Source: Gammaproteobacteria bacterium UBA7310 (GTDB lineage Bacteria; Pseudomonadota; Gammaproteobacteria; Pseudomonadales; Ketobacteraceae). Taken from it: a DNA stretch of 64,000 nucleotides. Positions 34,541 through 42,087 of this stretch are shown piece by piece (the stretch's first letter is position 1; each line of letters starts with the position of its first letter). The translations under genes were made by a program, and so were the position numbers. The stretch lies in contig DKQK01000040.1 in the NCBI GenBank assembly GCA_002471665.1, positions 124,001 through 188,000 on the forward strand, given 5' to 3'. The notes under the pieces are model-generated. The model ran no database searches. It saw only the letters and a program-made list of their open reading frames with translations, and had not been told where the DNA came from.

Positions 34541-35460
34541 TCGAACAGCGCCGACAGCTCTACGGATGGTCGTGCTGGCGGCGAGGTGGCACCAATGACT
34601 TTGTAATCGGAATTGGTGGTGTCCCGGCGCACCGGCCCCATGTAAGGAATTCTGTTGGCGTCGAACAATGCACGCACCAGGGGAATTGGGCTGTTTTTCT
34701 GGCGTTTTACCACGATAGCGGTTTCCCCATTGGCCAGTTTGACCCAGGTTCCCGGAGGGTAGATGCCAATGGATTTGGCAAAGTTCAACAACAGGCCTTT
34801 TATCCTGGGGTCTTCATCATTTTGAAAGTGGGCCAGTGCTTCCCGGGCCAGCACCGGTTTTCGGTGGGCCCGGTTATCGATGCGCGCGGTATACACCTCG
34901 CACATGGATACCACTAAAGCCAGATCTGAAATATCCTTGCTGGGCAGATGATTGGGATAGCCACTGCCATCGGGGCGTTCGTGATGCTGACGAATGGCCT
35001 TGATCATGTGCGGGTCCATAAAGCCCGCTGCTTCCATCAGCGTGGCGCTTTGTAAGGGGTGCTTTTCCAGTTTTATTCTTTGTGCCTCAGTCAACTTGCC
35101 GTCCATGCGGTTCAGCAGCACCTGAAATTCATAGAAGGTAATGTTGCAAAAGAGGACGGCCTGCATCAGCGCACGAGTCCTGTGTTCGTCCAGTTGTTGT
35201 TGCTGGGCGAACAGATGGGAGATCACGGCACAGTAGATGGGTTGTTTCAGGGGCGAGGTTTGTTTCGATAAATGAATGGCCGCCAGGGCAGCGTCGGGAT
35301 TGGCGTCCGTGATGGTGGCGATGGTACCCATCAGTTTATCCATCATCAGCGCCGCTTTTTCGTGCTTGGATTTGATCGCGGTATACAAATCGGACAGCAC
35401 CGGGATCAGGCCGTCCAATTGGGTAAAAGGATCAATGGTTTTCTTGGCCACTTGCGTCAT
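34537..35460 (-). CDS. HD-GYP-like protein with degenerate metal site
   Basis: A 307-residue protein resembling the c-di-GMP phosphodiesterase HD-GYP fold. Conserved parts include KHP (His134), HHERPDGSGYP (159-168) and the following AxxVSMCEVYTA helix. The defining HD pair is replaced by Cys105-Asn106, so one metal site is lost. The C-terminal ~70 residues (GTWVKLANGETAIVVKRQ) form a small extra domain often seen in HD-GYP proteins. ATG at 35460 is chosen because the longer frame would run close to the upstream gene. It is the last gene of a minus-strand run. Confidence 0.75.
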   Translation of the reverse strand: MTQVAKKTIDPFTQLDGLIPVLSDLYTAIKSKHEKAALMMDKLMGTIATITDANPDAALAAIHLSKQTSPLKQPIYCAVISHLFAQQQQLDEHRTRALMQAVLFCNITFYEFQVLLNRMDGKLTEAQRIKLEKHPLQSATLMEAAGFMDPHMIKAIRQHHERPDGSGYPNHLPSKDISDLALVVSMCEVYTARIDNRAHRKPVLAREALAHFQNDEDPRIKGLLLNFAKSIGIYPPGTWVKLANGETAIVVKRQKNSPIPLVRALFDANRIPYMGPVRRDTTNSDYKVIGATSPPARPSVELSALFD

Positions 35461-35491
35461 GGTCGGAACTAACCGCCTTGAAATCAGAAAC

Positions 35492-36568
35492 TTAATTCTG
35501 AGTATAGACGATGTTGCCGGAGGCAAGCTCATTTAGGTGCTGGTGCCGGTCGTCCCGTTCCAAAGTGGCAAGCCGGCGGCATTCCTGGATGAAAGTGGTT
35601 AAATTTTGCCCGGAAACTTCATAAAGCGCCAAGAAACCCGGTTTCAATCCATGGTACGCCGCCACGGTGCTTAATTGAGCATTGTTAAGGCCTTTGGCCA
35701 CCCAATTATCGTATCCATCGTATTGCCATGTCTGTTTGAAGTCTGCGTAGTCCTGGTGCATGTCCTGGATCAGTTGGGCCTTGCGCCGGCGCTTTTCAGA
35801 AGTCTCCAGGTCTGACTGAAACAGATCCGTACGTTGCTGCTGGTGTTGCAATACCAATTGGGTGAACGCGGCCTGTCGTGCCTCCATCCGGCGGTAGGTT
35901 TGCCAATCTTCCTGCAACGCCTGCTGTTGGATCCAGCGCTGCAGGAGCAGGGTCTCCACACTGGAGGCAAAGCTCTCATTGAACTCAGTGTCATCCTGCA
36001 CATACAGTACCTGGTGTGCCAGCTCATGGAACAGCAGGGCCGCCAGTGAAACCTTGCCACGCTGTAAAAAGGTGCTGAGCACCGGATCGTCAAACCACCC
36101 TAAGGTGCTGTAGGCGCCCACTCCGGATACATAGGTGTCAAAACCCTCTTGCTTTAACGCGTTGGCGTACGCTTCGGCATCGGTTTCGTCGAAGTAGCCA
36201 CGATAGCTCACACACCCGGCGATAGGGTAGCACCAGGTATGGTTTTGCATGGACAGTTCCGGTGTGGCAAATACGTTCCAGGAAACGTATTCCCGTTGCA
36301 GATCCACGTATTGCAGATAACTTTGGTTGTCTTCCAGCTGCAGCTGTTCGAGCGCGAAGCTGCGCGCGCTCAGCAAATAGTTCAGTGCCTGCCTGGTGGC
36401 AGCGGGTGTGGTTGAATCCTGCAACAGTTCTGCAATGGGGCGTTGCCGTTGCATCAAATCCAGCTGACCCCTGGCGGCCTGCCAGTAATAAGCGGTATCG
36501 CAACCGGATACCAGCGCACAGAGTGCCAGGGCAACGAGGTAAACCGGGGTTTTATTCTGCATCCACAT
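35492..36568 (-). CDS. Lipoprotein aminopeptidase (Pfam Aminopep type)
   Basis: A 358-residue exported zinc-peptidase-like protein. The signal peptide ends in the lipobox VSGC. The zinc motif HELAHQ lies near residue 187, with a downstream Glu in FNESFASSVE as the likely third ligand. The layout is that of the putative aminopeptidases of pfam10023 found in Pseudomonas. The start is ATG 36568 or ATG 36562, both overlapping the end of the phosphodiesterase gene, so translation is coupled. The substrate is unknown. Confidence 0.85.
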   Translation of the reverse strand: MWMQNKTPVYLVALALCALVSGCDTAYYWQAARGQLDLMQRQRPIAELLQDSTTPAATRQALNYLLSARSFALEQLQLEDNQSYLQYVDLQREYVSWNVFATPELSMQNHTWCYPIAGCVSYRGYFDETDAEAYANALKQEGFDTYVSGVGAYSTLGWFDDPVLSTFLQRGKVSLAALLFHELAHQVLYVQDDTEFNESFASSVETLLLQRWIQQQALQEDWQTYRRMEARQAAFTQLVLQHQQQRTDLFQSDLETSEKRRRKAQLIQDMHQDYADFKQTWQYDGYDNWVAKGLNNAQLSTVAAYHGLKPGFLALYEVSGQNLTTFIQECRRLATLERDDRHQHLNELASGNIVYTQN

Positions 36569-37280
36569 GAAGGTGTTTCAATAGCAGGCTGGGTACATCG
36601 GTAATGATGCTGTCCACACCCCAGTGTTGCAACCGGCGGGCGGCATTCACCTCGTTGACGGTCCAGGTGGATACCTTCAGGCCAAGGTCATGGGCCGCAT
36701 CAATCATACCTGGTGTGCAGCGGTGATGGTTGATGACCAGGTGGCTGCAGTGATGGTTCAGGCACACTTCCAGCGGATCCCGGGTGAAGCGTTCTGCAAC
36801 GAACCCCCGTCGAACCTGGGGTGCGATACGATGCATGATGCTGAGCAGGTTTTGGTCCGAGGAGGTAACCACGGCGTTGTTAAGCAGGGTAAAACGGTCA
36901 ATCAGTGTAGCCAGCCCCCGGCCAATGCGTTCCAGAATAGCCTTATCGGCGGTCTTCACTTCCAGTTGGATGCTTTTGAGATCCGGCCACTTTGCAATGA
37001 CCTGCTCCAGCTCGGGTACACCACAGGGCTCCGGCCAGTTGGGCAGGGGCAGGGTGGCATCCAGTTGCTGTAACTGGTGGGTGTCAAGCTCCAGCACTTT
37101 GCCTTTACCGTTGGTGGTGCGGTTGACGGTGGCATCATGCAGTACCACCAGCTTGCCATCTTTGGAGAGCCGGACATCCAGCTCCACATGATTGATGCCC
37201 AGCTGGCGCAGATGGTGGAAACCAGCCTGGGTGTTTTCCGGTGCTTCTTTGCGTGCTCCGCGATGGCCGATGAGGATCAT
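36552..37280 (-). CDS. ugpQ: Glycerophosphodiester phosphodiesterase (UgpQ-like)
   Basis: Cytoplasmic enzyme of 242 residues that hydrolyses glycerophosphodiesters to glycerol-3-phosphate and an alcohol. GDPD motifs: GHRGARKEAPENTQAGF, VELDVRLSKDGKLVVLHD and a C-terminal VSTWTVNEVNAARRL. There is no signal peptide, which favours the UgpQ-type over the periplasmic GlpQ type. The start lies 11 bases after the aguB stop, and its end overlaps the aminopeptidase gene. Confidence 0.9.
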   Translation of the reverse strand: MILIGHRGARKEAPENTQAGFHHLRQLGINHVELDVRLSKDGKLVVLHDATVNRTTNGKGKVLELDTHQLQQLDATLPLPNWPEPCGVPELEQVIAKWPDLKSIQLEVKTADKAILERIGRGLATLIDRFTLLNNAVVTSSDQNLLSIMHRIAPQVRRGFVAERFTRDPLEVCLNHHCSHLVINHHRCTPGMIDAAHDLGLKVSTWTVNEVNAARRLQHWGVDSIITDVPSLLLKHLHVDAE

Positions 37281-37291
37281 GGCGCTTAAAC

Positions 37292-38212
37292 TCAGGGTTT
37301 CAGGAAGCGTTTGCTGAGGCCGCCGTAGGCATCAATGCGGCGGTCGCGGAAATAGGGCCAGATACGGCGCAGGTATTCAGTGCGGCCGGTATCAATTTCA
37401 GCAATCAGATATTGGGCGCTGTGGGCGTCGGCTTCAGCGATGATATTGCCTTGCGGCCCGGCAATAAAACTGCCGCCCCAAAACTGGATACCTTCACTTT
37501 GCCCGGCTGGGTCCGCTTCCAGCCCCACCCGGTTGGCTACCACCACCGGCAGATGATTGGCCACCGCGTGAGAACGCTGAATCAGCGTCCAGGCATCTTT
37601 TTGACGCGCCTGCTCGGCATCGGTGTCGGCGGGATCCCAGCCAATGGCGGTGGGATAGAGTAAAAGATCCGCGCCCGCCAATGCCATCAGGCGGGCGGCT
37701 TCCGGATACCACTGATCCCAGCATACCAGTACGCCTAATTTCCCGATGCTGGTTGCAATGGGTTTAAAGCCGCTATCGCCATCCAGCGTTTCGGCATCGC
37801 CGGGGGTAAAGTAAAATTTTTCGTAGAATCCGGGGTCGTCCGGAATGTGCATTTTGCGATAGTAACCACACAGGCTGCCGTCGCGATCGAACACCACGGC
37901 CGTATTATGAAACACGCCGGGGGCGCGTTTCTCGAATATTGATCCCACCAATACCACGTTGTACTGCTTGGCCATAGCGCTTAGGCGCTGGGCACTGGGG
38001 CCATCCAGGGGCTCAGCCAGGTCAAACAGGCTGGTGTCTTCGGTCTGGCAGAAATAGTGGGTGCAATGTAATTCCTGCAGCAGCACCAGATCCGGCGCCG
38101 TTGCGGTTGCCAGGCCTTCCAGCAAGCGTTCGGTTTCTGCCAGGCTGCGGGATTTATCCGGCCAGGCTGGTTGCTGGATGACACCCACTTTCAACAGGCT
38201 GCTGTCACTCAT
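37292..38212 (-). CDS. aguB: AguB, N-carbamoylputrescine amidohydrolase
   Basis: Nitrilase-superfamily enzyme releasing putrescine, CO2 and ammonia from N-carbamoylputrescine. The Glu-Lys-Cys triad is visible: Glu47 in LLQELHC, Lys120 in GYYRKMHIPDD and Cys164 in VCWDQWYPE. ATG at 38212 (306 residues) overlaps the aguA stop as ATGA. This pairing with aguA makes a complete agmatine-to-putrescine route. Confidence 0.95.
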   Translation of the reverse strand: MSDSSLLKVGVIQQPAWPDKSRSLAETERLLEGLATATAPDLVLLQELHCTHYFCQTEDTSLFDLAEPLDGPSAQRLSAMAKQYNVVLVGSIFEKRAPGVFHNTAVVFDRDGSLCGYYRKMHIPDDPGFYEKFYFTPGDAETLDGDSGFKPIATSIGKLGVLVCWDQWYPEAARLMALAGADLLLYPTAIGWDPADTDAEQARQKDAWTLIQRSHAVANHLPVVVANRVGLEADPAGQSEGIQFWGGSFIAGPQGNIIAEADAHSAQYLIAEIDTGRTEYLRRIWPYFRDRRIDAYGGLSKRFLKP

Positions 38213-39249
38213 GCAATGACCCCCTTGGGTAGCTGCATGGTGGCGCAATGCGGTCCACCATATTGTTTGATGAGGTTATGCCCGGGTACGGCCACAATCT
38301 TCTTATGCGGGAAACAGAGTTGCAAGCTGTCCAGCGCCGGTTGATCGTGATCACAGCCAAACACAGGCACGATGACACTGCGGTTGAGAATCAGGAAATT
38401 AATGTAACTGCCGGGCAGGCGCTTGCCTGCTTCGTCGAATTGTGGGCTGGGAAGGCCGATGGGCACCAGTCGATAGGGGGCGCCGTTTGCCTGTCTGAAG
38501 CCCTGTAGTTGACGGGCCATGGCAGCAAGGGGAGCGAAGTGTGGGTCCTGTTCGTCGCCGCAACTCGCGTACACGATGGTGTCGGGGCCAGTGAAGCGAG
38601 CCAGATTGTCGATATGGCTGTCGGTGTCGTCACCAATGAGGGCGCCTTCACTGAGCCACAAGGCACGGTCCAGCCCCAGCTTCTCCAGTACCAGTGTTTC
38701 GATTTGCTGGCGGCTCAGGTGCTGGTTGCGATTGCTGTCCAACAGGCAGTGCTCGGTGGTCAACAGGGTGCCCTGGCCATCGGTTTCGATACTGCCGCCC
38801 TCCAGCTCGAAATCGATACTGGACATCGGAGCCTGCCACAAACTCTGTAACGCCTGATTGATGTTGTTGTCCAGGCTGGCATCGTATTTGTCGCCCCAGC
38901 CATTGAAGCAGAAGTCCAGCAGGCGCATCTTGGCGCGGTCGGGACTGCCGCCATCGGCCAGGGTAATGGGGCCGTAATCCCGGCACCAGGTATCGTTGTA
39001 AGGCTGGATCAGAAAACGCGGTGCATGGGCGCAGCGCTGTGCCAACAGCGACTCGATGTGGGCCTGGTGGGCCGGGTCCTGGCATAGGATCAGCGGTGGT
39101 ACTTCGCCGGCAATGGCAATCGCCAACGCGGCGTAATCCTCATCGATGGCGTGCAGCCAGGGTTGCCAGTCGGTACAGGCGTGGGGCCATGCCATCAATA
39201 CGGCAGCCTGTTCTGCCCACTCCGGAAGCAGTTGAAAGCGTGTGGTCAT
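38209..39249 (-). CDS. aguA: AguA, agmatine deiminase
   Basis: Converts agmatine to N-carbamoylputrescine, the step before AguB. The 346 residues show the peptidylarginine-deiminase fold signatures: AVLMAWPH near the start, WCRDYGPI, EGGSIETDGQGTLLTTE, and the C-terminal catalytic Cys in GGPHCATMQLP. It is the first gene of a minus-strand run with aguB, ugpQ and the aminopeptidase gene. No regulator gene is adjacent. Confidence 0.96.
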   Translation of the reverse strand: MTTRFQLLPEWAEQAAVLMAWPHACTDWQPWLHAIDEDYAALAIAIAGEVPPLILCQDPAHQAHIESLLAQRCAHAPRFLIQPYNDTWCRDYGPITLADGGSPDRAKMRLLDFCFNGWGDKYDASLDNNINQALQSLWQAPMSSIDFELEGGSIETDGQGTLLTTEHCLLDSNRNQHLSRQQIETLVLEKLGLDRALWLSEGALIGDDTDSHIDNLARFTGPDTIVYASCGDEQDPHFAPLAAMARQLQGFRQANGAPYRLVPIGLPSPQFDEAGKRLPGSYINFLILNRSVIVPVFGCDHDQPALDSLQLCFPHKKIVAVPGHNLIKQYGGPHCATMQLPKGVIA

Positions 39250-39318
39250 ATGCTCGGAATTGATAGTGGAGACGAGGCGGTAAAATAGCGTAATACCGCC
39301 CCGGTTAAAAGCGGGATT

Positions 39319-39612
39319 TTAGTTACGGTGCAGAACGCTGTGGATCACATGATCATGCTCGAAGTAAACGGTGTAATGGTCGTACACCCAGCGTGTGATG
39401 GGCGGCTCACCAACGGCGGCGTACTTCTCACCGGGGGCCCCGAACTGATTGTTCACCTGATCCATGCTCATGCCGCTGCGTGGACGGGGTTCATTGGAAT
39501 ATTCACCGCCCTGCTGGCCCACTGGAACCGGCATGCTGACGTTATCTGCCAGGGCAGAAACACTGCAAATGAGGAGCGCGCTGGCGAATAGGGGCTTTAT
39601 TATATTCTTCAT
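39319..39612 (-). CDS. Small secreted protein, BamE-like fold possible
   Basis: A 97-residue protein with a signal peptide (residues 1-21, ending ALA) and a mature part containing MSMDQVNNQFGAPGEKYAAVGEPPITRWVYDHYTVYFEHD. The pattern 'x-x-V-x-x-x-x-G-x-P' followed by aromatic strands resembles the small SmpA/BamE-type domain seen in secreted proteins of Pseudomonas. Function is unknown. ATG at 39612 is chosen since it starts the signal peptide; the upstream open frame overlaps the PilZ gene. Confidence 0.7.
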   Translation of the reverse strand: MKNIIKPLFASALLICSVSALADNVSMPVPVGQQGGEYSNEPRPRSGMSMDQVNNQFGAPGEKYAAVGEPPITRWVYDHYTVYFEHDHVIHSVLHRN

Positions 39613-39682
39613 GGTAAAGACCTTTTTTCGGCTGTTTGCCTTGAGTATCTTTTTAGTTATAGCAGATAAATCTTTGCTTTCG

Positions 39683-40258
39683 CTATTTGTTTTCGTCTGA
39701 AGTATGGGATTGTTCACGAATCTCGCGGGATTGGATGCGGCGGATATGGCGTACAATCTGTTTCCGGTCCGGTTCCTGCAACACTTCAAATTCCACACCG
39801 ATCCGGTAGATGACCGGTTGCTCTTCGATTTTTTCACAGGCTTTGACGATGCCGATGCTGGCGATGGTGGCGTAGCTGGGAAACAGCACTAGGATCAGGT
39901 GCAGGTAACTGTCTAAGGGCAACTCGGTGCTGTTATAGAAGGAAATACCGCCTTCGCTGAGGTTGATGGATTCCCGTTGGCTGATCTGCTGGTCGTGGCT
40001 CACCACGTATTTGGCGATCAGATCAATTTTCTCTTCCATGTAACGCAGGTAGCTGCCCAGGGCCCGGTTATAGTCACCGACCTGGCGCAACAACTCGCGG
40101 CTCTCATTGTCGATGGATTGCAATTGACTGATCAGCAGTGCCTGGCGCGGCAGGCTGTATTGTTCACCGTAGGGGTCGTCCGACAGCAGATGCTTCTCAA
40201 TGGGTGTCTTGATCAAATGCACCCTGTCTTCAATACGATAAAAGTCCCGTCTTTCCAT
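39683..40258 (-). CDS. PilZ-domain protein with helical insertion
   Basis: A 191-residue candidate c-di-GMP receptor. The two PilZ binding motifs are RRDFYR (RxxxR, residues 4-8) and NLSEGG (residues 99-104). About 90 residues separate them, where a plain PilZ domain has some 20-35. The insert (roughly 35-92) looks helical and charged, as in tetrameric PilZ proteins known from Xanthomonas. Position on the minus strand upstream of the small secreted protein suggests, but does not prove, a link. Confidence 0.85.
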   Translation of the reverse strand: MERRDFYRIEDRVHLIKTPIEKHLLSDDPYGEQYSLPRQALLISQLQSIDNESRELLRQVGDYNRALGSYLRYMEEKIDLIAKYVVSHDQQISQRESINLSEGGISFYNSTELPLDSYLHLILVLFPSYATIASIGIVKACEKIEEQPVIYRIGVEFEVLQEPDRKQIVRHIRRIQSREIREQSHTSDENK

Positions 40259-40368
40259 TATTCCCGTTTCCTAACCGGTTTTTAGTCATTTTAGACTGTT
40301 TGCGGTGGCGCGGTAAGGTGTTGCCCTGAAACCTTGCCAGCCAGCTATGATCGGCGGGTTGTCACCGT

Positions 40369-40989
40369 TCAGGATTCAAGGCGATTGATATCCCCTTCGA
40401 TATTGTATTGCACCATTCTGGCCAGCCCCTCTGTCAGGGCATCGAAATCAAAGGCCGGGCTGCGTTCACTGAGGTGACGGATCACCGTGGCAATACCACC
40501 ATGGATCATGATGTAGCTCATCACGGGAATATTCGGCAGGCGGCTCAGTTCCGGGTGATGCATCATGAACTGGATGGTGAGTTCCGCCAGTACGTGATTG
40601 ACCGGCTTCAAGTAGTGACCCGGGGTGAAATGCCCCATCTGGGTGGCGTAAGTAAGATACAAATTGTCCCTCTGCCGGAGAAAATCCCGAAAGGCGTAGA
40701 GCAGGGCGCGGGTGGCGTCTTCAGGTGATTGCTTGACCAATTCCGGAATCAGGGGTTTCACCACCCCCACGATTTCATTGACCACATGCTCGTGTATGGC
40801 GGCAAACACGTCGTCTTTATTGGAAAAATATTCATAAAGGGATCCGACACCAATACCGGCGGCATCCGCTATTTTACGGGTGGTGGTGCCCTCCACGCCA
40901 TGCTGCTGAATGCACAGTAAGCCAGCTTCCACAATGGCTGCCACCGTTTGGCGGGAACGTTCCTGTTGGGGTTTGCGAGTCTTTGGCAT
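40369..40989 (-). CDS. TetR-family regulator (of the diiron/monooxygenase pair?)
   Basis: About 206 residues from the ATG at 40989 (213 from 41010). A classical N-terminal helix-turn-helix (TTTRKIADAAGIGVGSLYEYFSNKDDVFAAI) is followed by a TetR_C ligand domain. It is divergent from the ferritin-like gene. Two perfect inverted repeats sit in the shared promoter region, strong candidates for its own operators. The ligand is unknown; a hydrophobic substrate of the neighbouring enzymes is one possibility. Confidence 0.9.
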   Translation of the reverse strand: MPKTRKPQQERSRQTVAAIVEAGLLCIQQHGVEGTTTRKIADAAGIGVGSLYEYFSNKDDVFAAIHEHVVNEIVGVVKPLIPELVKQSPEDATRALLYAFRDFLRQRDNLYLTYATQMGHFTPGHYLKPVNHVLAELTIQFMMHHPELSRLPNIPVMSYIMIHGGIATVIRHLSERSPAFDFDALTEGLARMVQYNIEGDINRLES

Positions 40990-40999
40990 ATCCGAATTG

Positions 41000-41021
41000 A
41001 ACCCGAACAAATGATCGGGTT
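41000..41021. promoter_or_regulatory. Inverted repeat AACCCGA-N8-TCGGGTT
   Basis: Perfect seven-base arms at 41000-41006 and 41015-41021, in the divergent region just upstream of the TetR gene. This arm size and spacing suit a TetR dimer. Its place close to the TetR start suggests autoregulation. Confidence 0.55.
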
Positions 41022-41023
41022 AA

Positions 41024-41045
41024 TGTTACATCATACGGTGTAACA
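41024..41045. promoter_or_regulatory. Inverted repeat TGTTACA-N8-TGTAACA
   Basis: Perfect seven-base arms at 41024-41030 and 41039-41045, three bases from the previous repeat and with the same eight-base spacer. It lies about 100 bases upstream of the ferritin-like gene start. The shared geometry suggests binding by TetR-type dimers, perhaps two different ones as the arms differ. Confidence 0.55.
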
Positions 41046-41146
41046 GTCAAGCAAGTGCTTGGTTGTTTTTATTCCAGTGAGCGCAACCAGTGAGCACAGG
41101 AAGGCGCTCCAACCCAATCCAAGGTATCAGCGGGAGGAACGGAACG

Positions 41147-42073
41147 ATGGCAATGATTGATCTGGATAAGATGCTGGAGAAAATCAAGGGCACTCAGTGG
41201 GCGTTGGCGGATTTCCAATGGGACGCCCCCGGAGCGGAGCAAATAACGCCGGAACAATGGCCGAAGCTGAAAGCGTTCATGGCGGACCTGATGTGGATAG
41301 AGCACGTGGGCGCGCGTGGTTTTGCGGCCATGGCGAAGAAGGCGCCTACCGATACCCTGCGCCAGATTTACCACTATTTTCATGCCGAGGAACAGCGTCA
41401 TGCCAATGCGGAGATGGCATTGATGAAGCGCTGGGGCATGCTGGAAGGGGATGCTATACCGGAACCCAATGTCAATTTGCGCCTGGTGATCGAATGGCTG
41501 GACCGTTATGCCGATGAGATGCCGTACTATGTGCTGGGCACCGTGATCCCCATGCTGGAAGTGGCACTTGACGGTGCCCTGTGCAAATTCCTGCTGGATA
41601 CGGTGGATGATCCCCTGTGTCATGATGTATTCCATCGTATCAACGACGATGAATCCCGTCATTTGGGCGTGGGGTTCACGGTGATGGAGATGCAGGGACA
41701 CAGTGCCACTTACATCAAAGCCGTGCAGATGTTGGGGCCATTGCTGGATCCACGGTTGATGCTGGGTATTCTGTCTTATGTGCCCTTGTTAAATAAAATG
41801 CGGGATAACATCGTCGCCATGGGCTTGCCGGAAGAAAACCTGTATGCCGCCATGCAGAAGTTTGAGCGTATTGGAGGGCGTACCGCAGATGGCCGGCGCA
41901 ATCCCTGGTATCAGATTATCAAGCGCCATGGCCGGATCATGGTGAACCGCAACAATCGCTTCTACCATGGGCCGGTGGATGCCTTGGTGAGCGTAACCGG
42001 AAAAATTCCCCGTGCCGCGTTGCCCAGGGTGCCATCCTGGGTGAAAGAGCTGACCTATCAACCGACCGCATAA
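41147..42073 (+). CDS. Ferritin-like diiron protein of unknown function
   Basis: A 308-residue protein not assigned to a named gene. It has the full four-helix diiron signature: Glu52, Glu82-x-x-His85 (EEQRH), Glu138 and Glu169-x-x-His172 (DESRH). Proteins with this set are oxygenases, oxidases or reductases acting through a carboxylate-bridged di-iron site. ATG at 41147 follows a GGGAGGA ribosome site. It starts a two-gene unit with a Baeyer-Villiger-type monooxygenase 14 bases downstream. Diiron oxidation chemistry is inferred. Confidence 0.75.
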   Translation: MAMIDLDKMLEKIKGTQWALADFQWDAPGAEQITPEQWPKLKAFMADLMWIEHVGARGFAAMAKKAPTDTLRQIYHYFHAEEQRHANAEMALMKRWGMLEGDAIPEPNVNLRLVIEWLDRYADEMPYYVLGTVIPMLEVALDGALCKFLLDTVDDPLCHDVFHRINDDESRHLGVGFTVMEMQGHSATYIKAVQMLGPLLDPRLMLGILSYVPLLNKMRDNIVAMGLPEENLYAAMQKFERIGGRTADGRRNPWYQIIKRHGRIMVNRNNRFYHGPVDALVSVTGKIPRAALPRVPSWVKELTYQPTA

Positions 42074-42087
42074 TCGAGAATCAGGGT

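Noticed and set aside
39276..39300. Hairpin GGCGGTA/TACCGCC between aguA and the small secreted protein
   Set aside because: A perfect seven-base stem, but neither strand has a T run; could be chance, and no regulator is implied.
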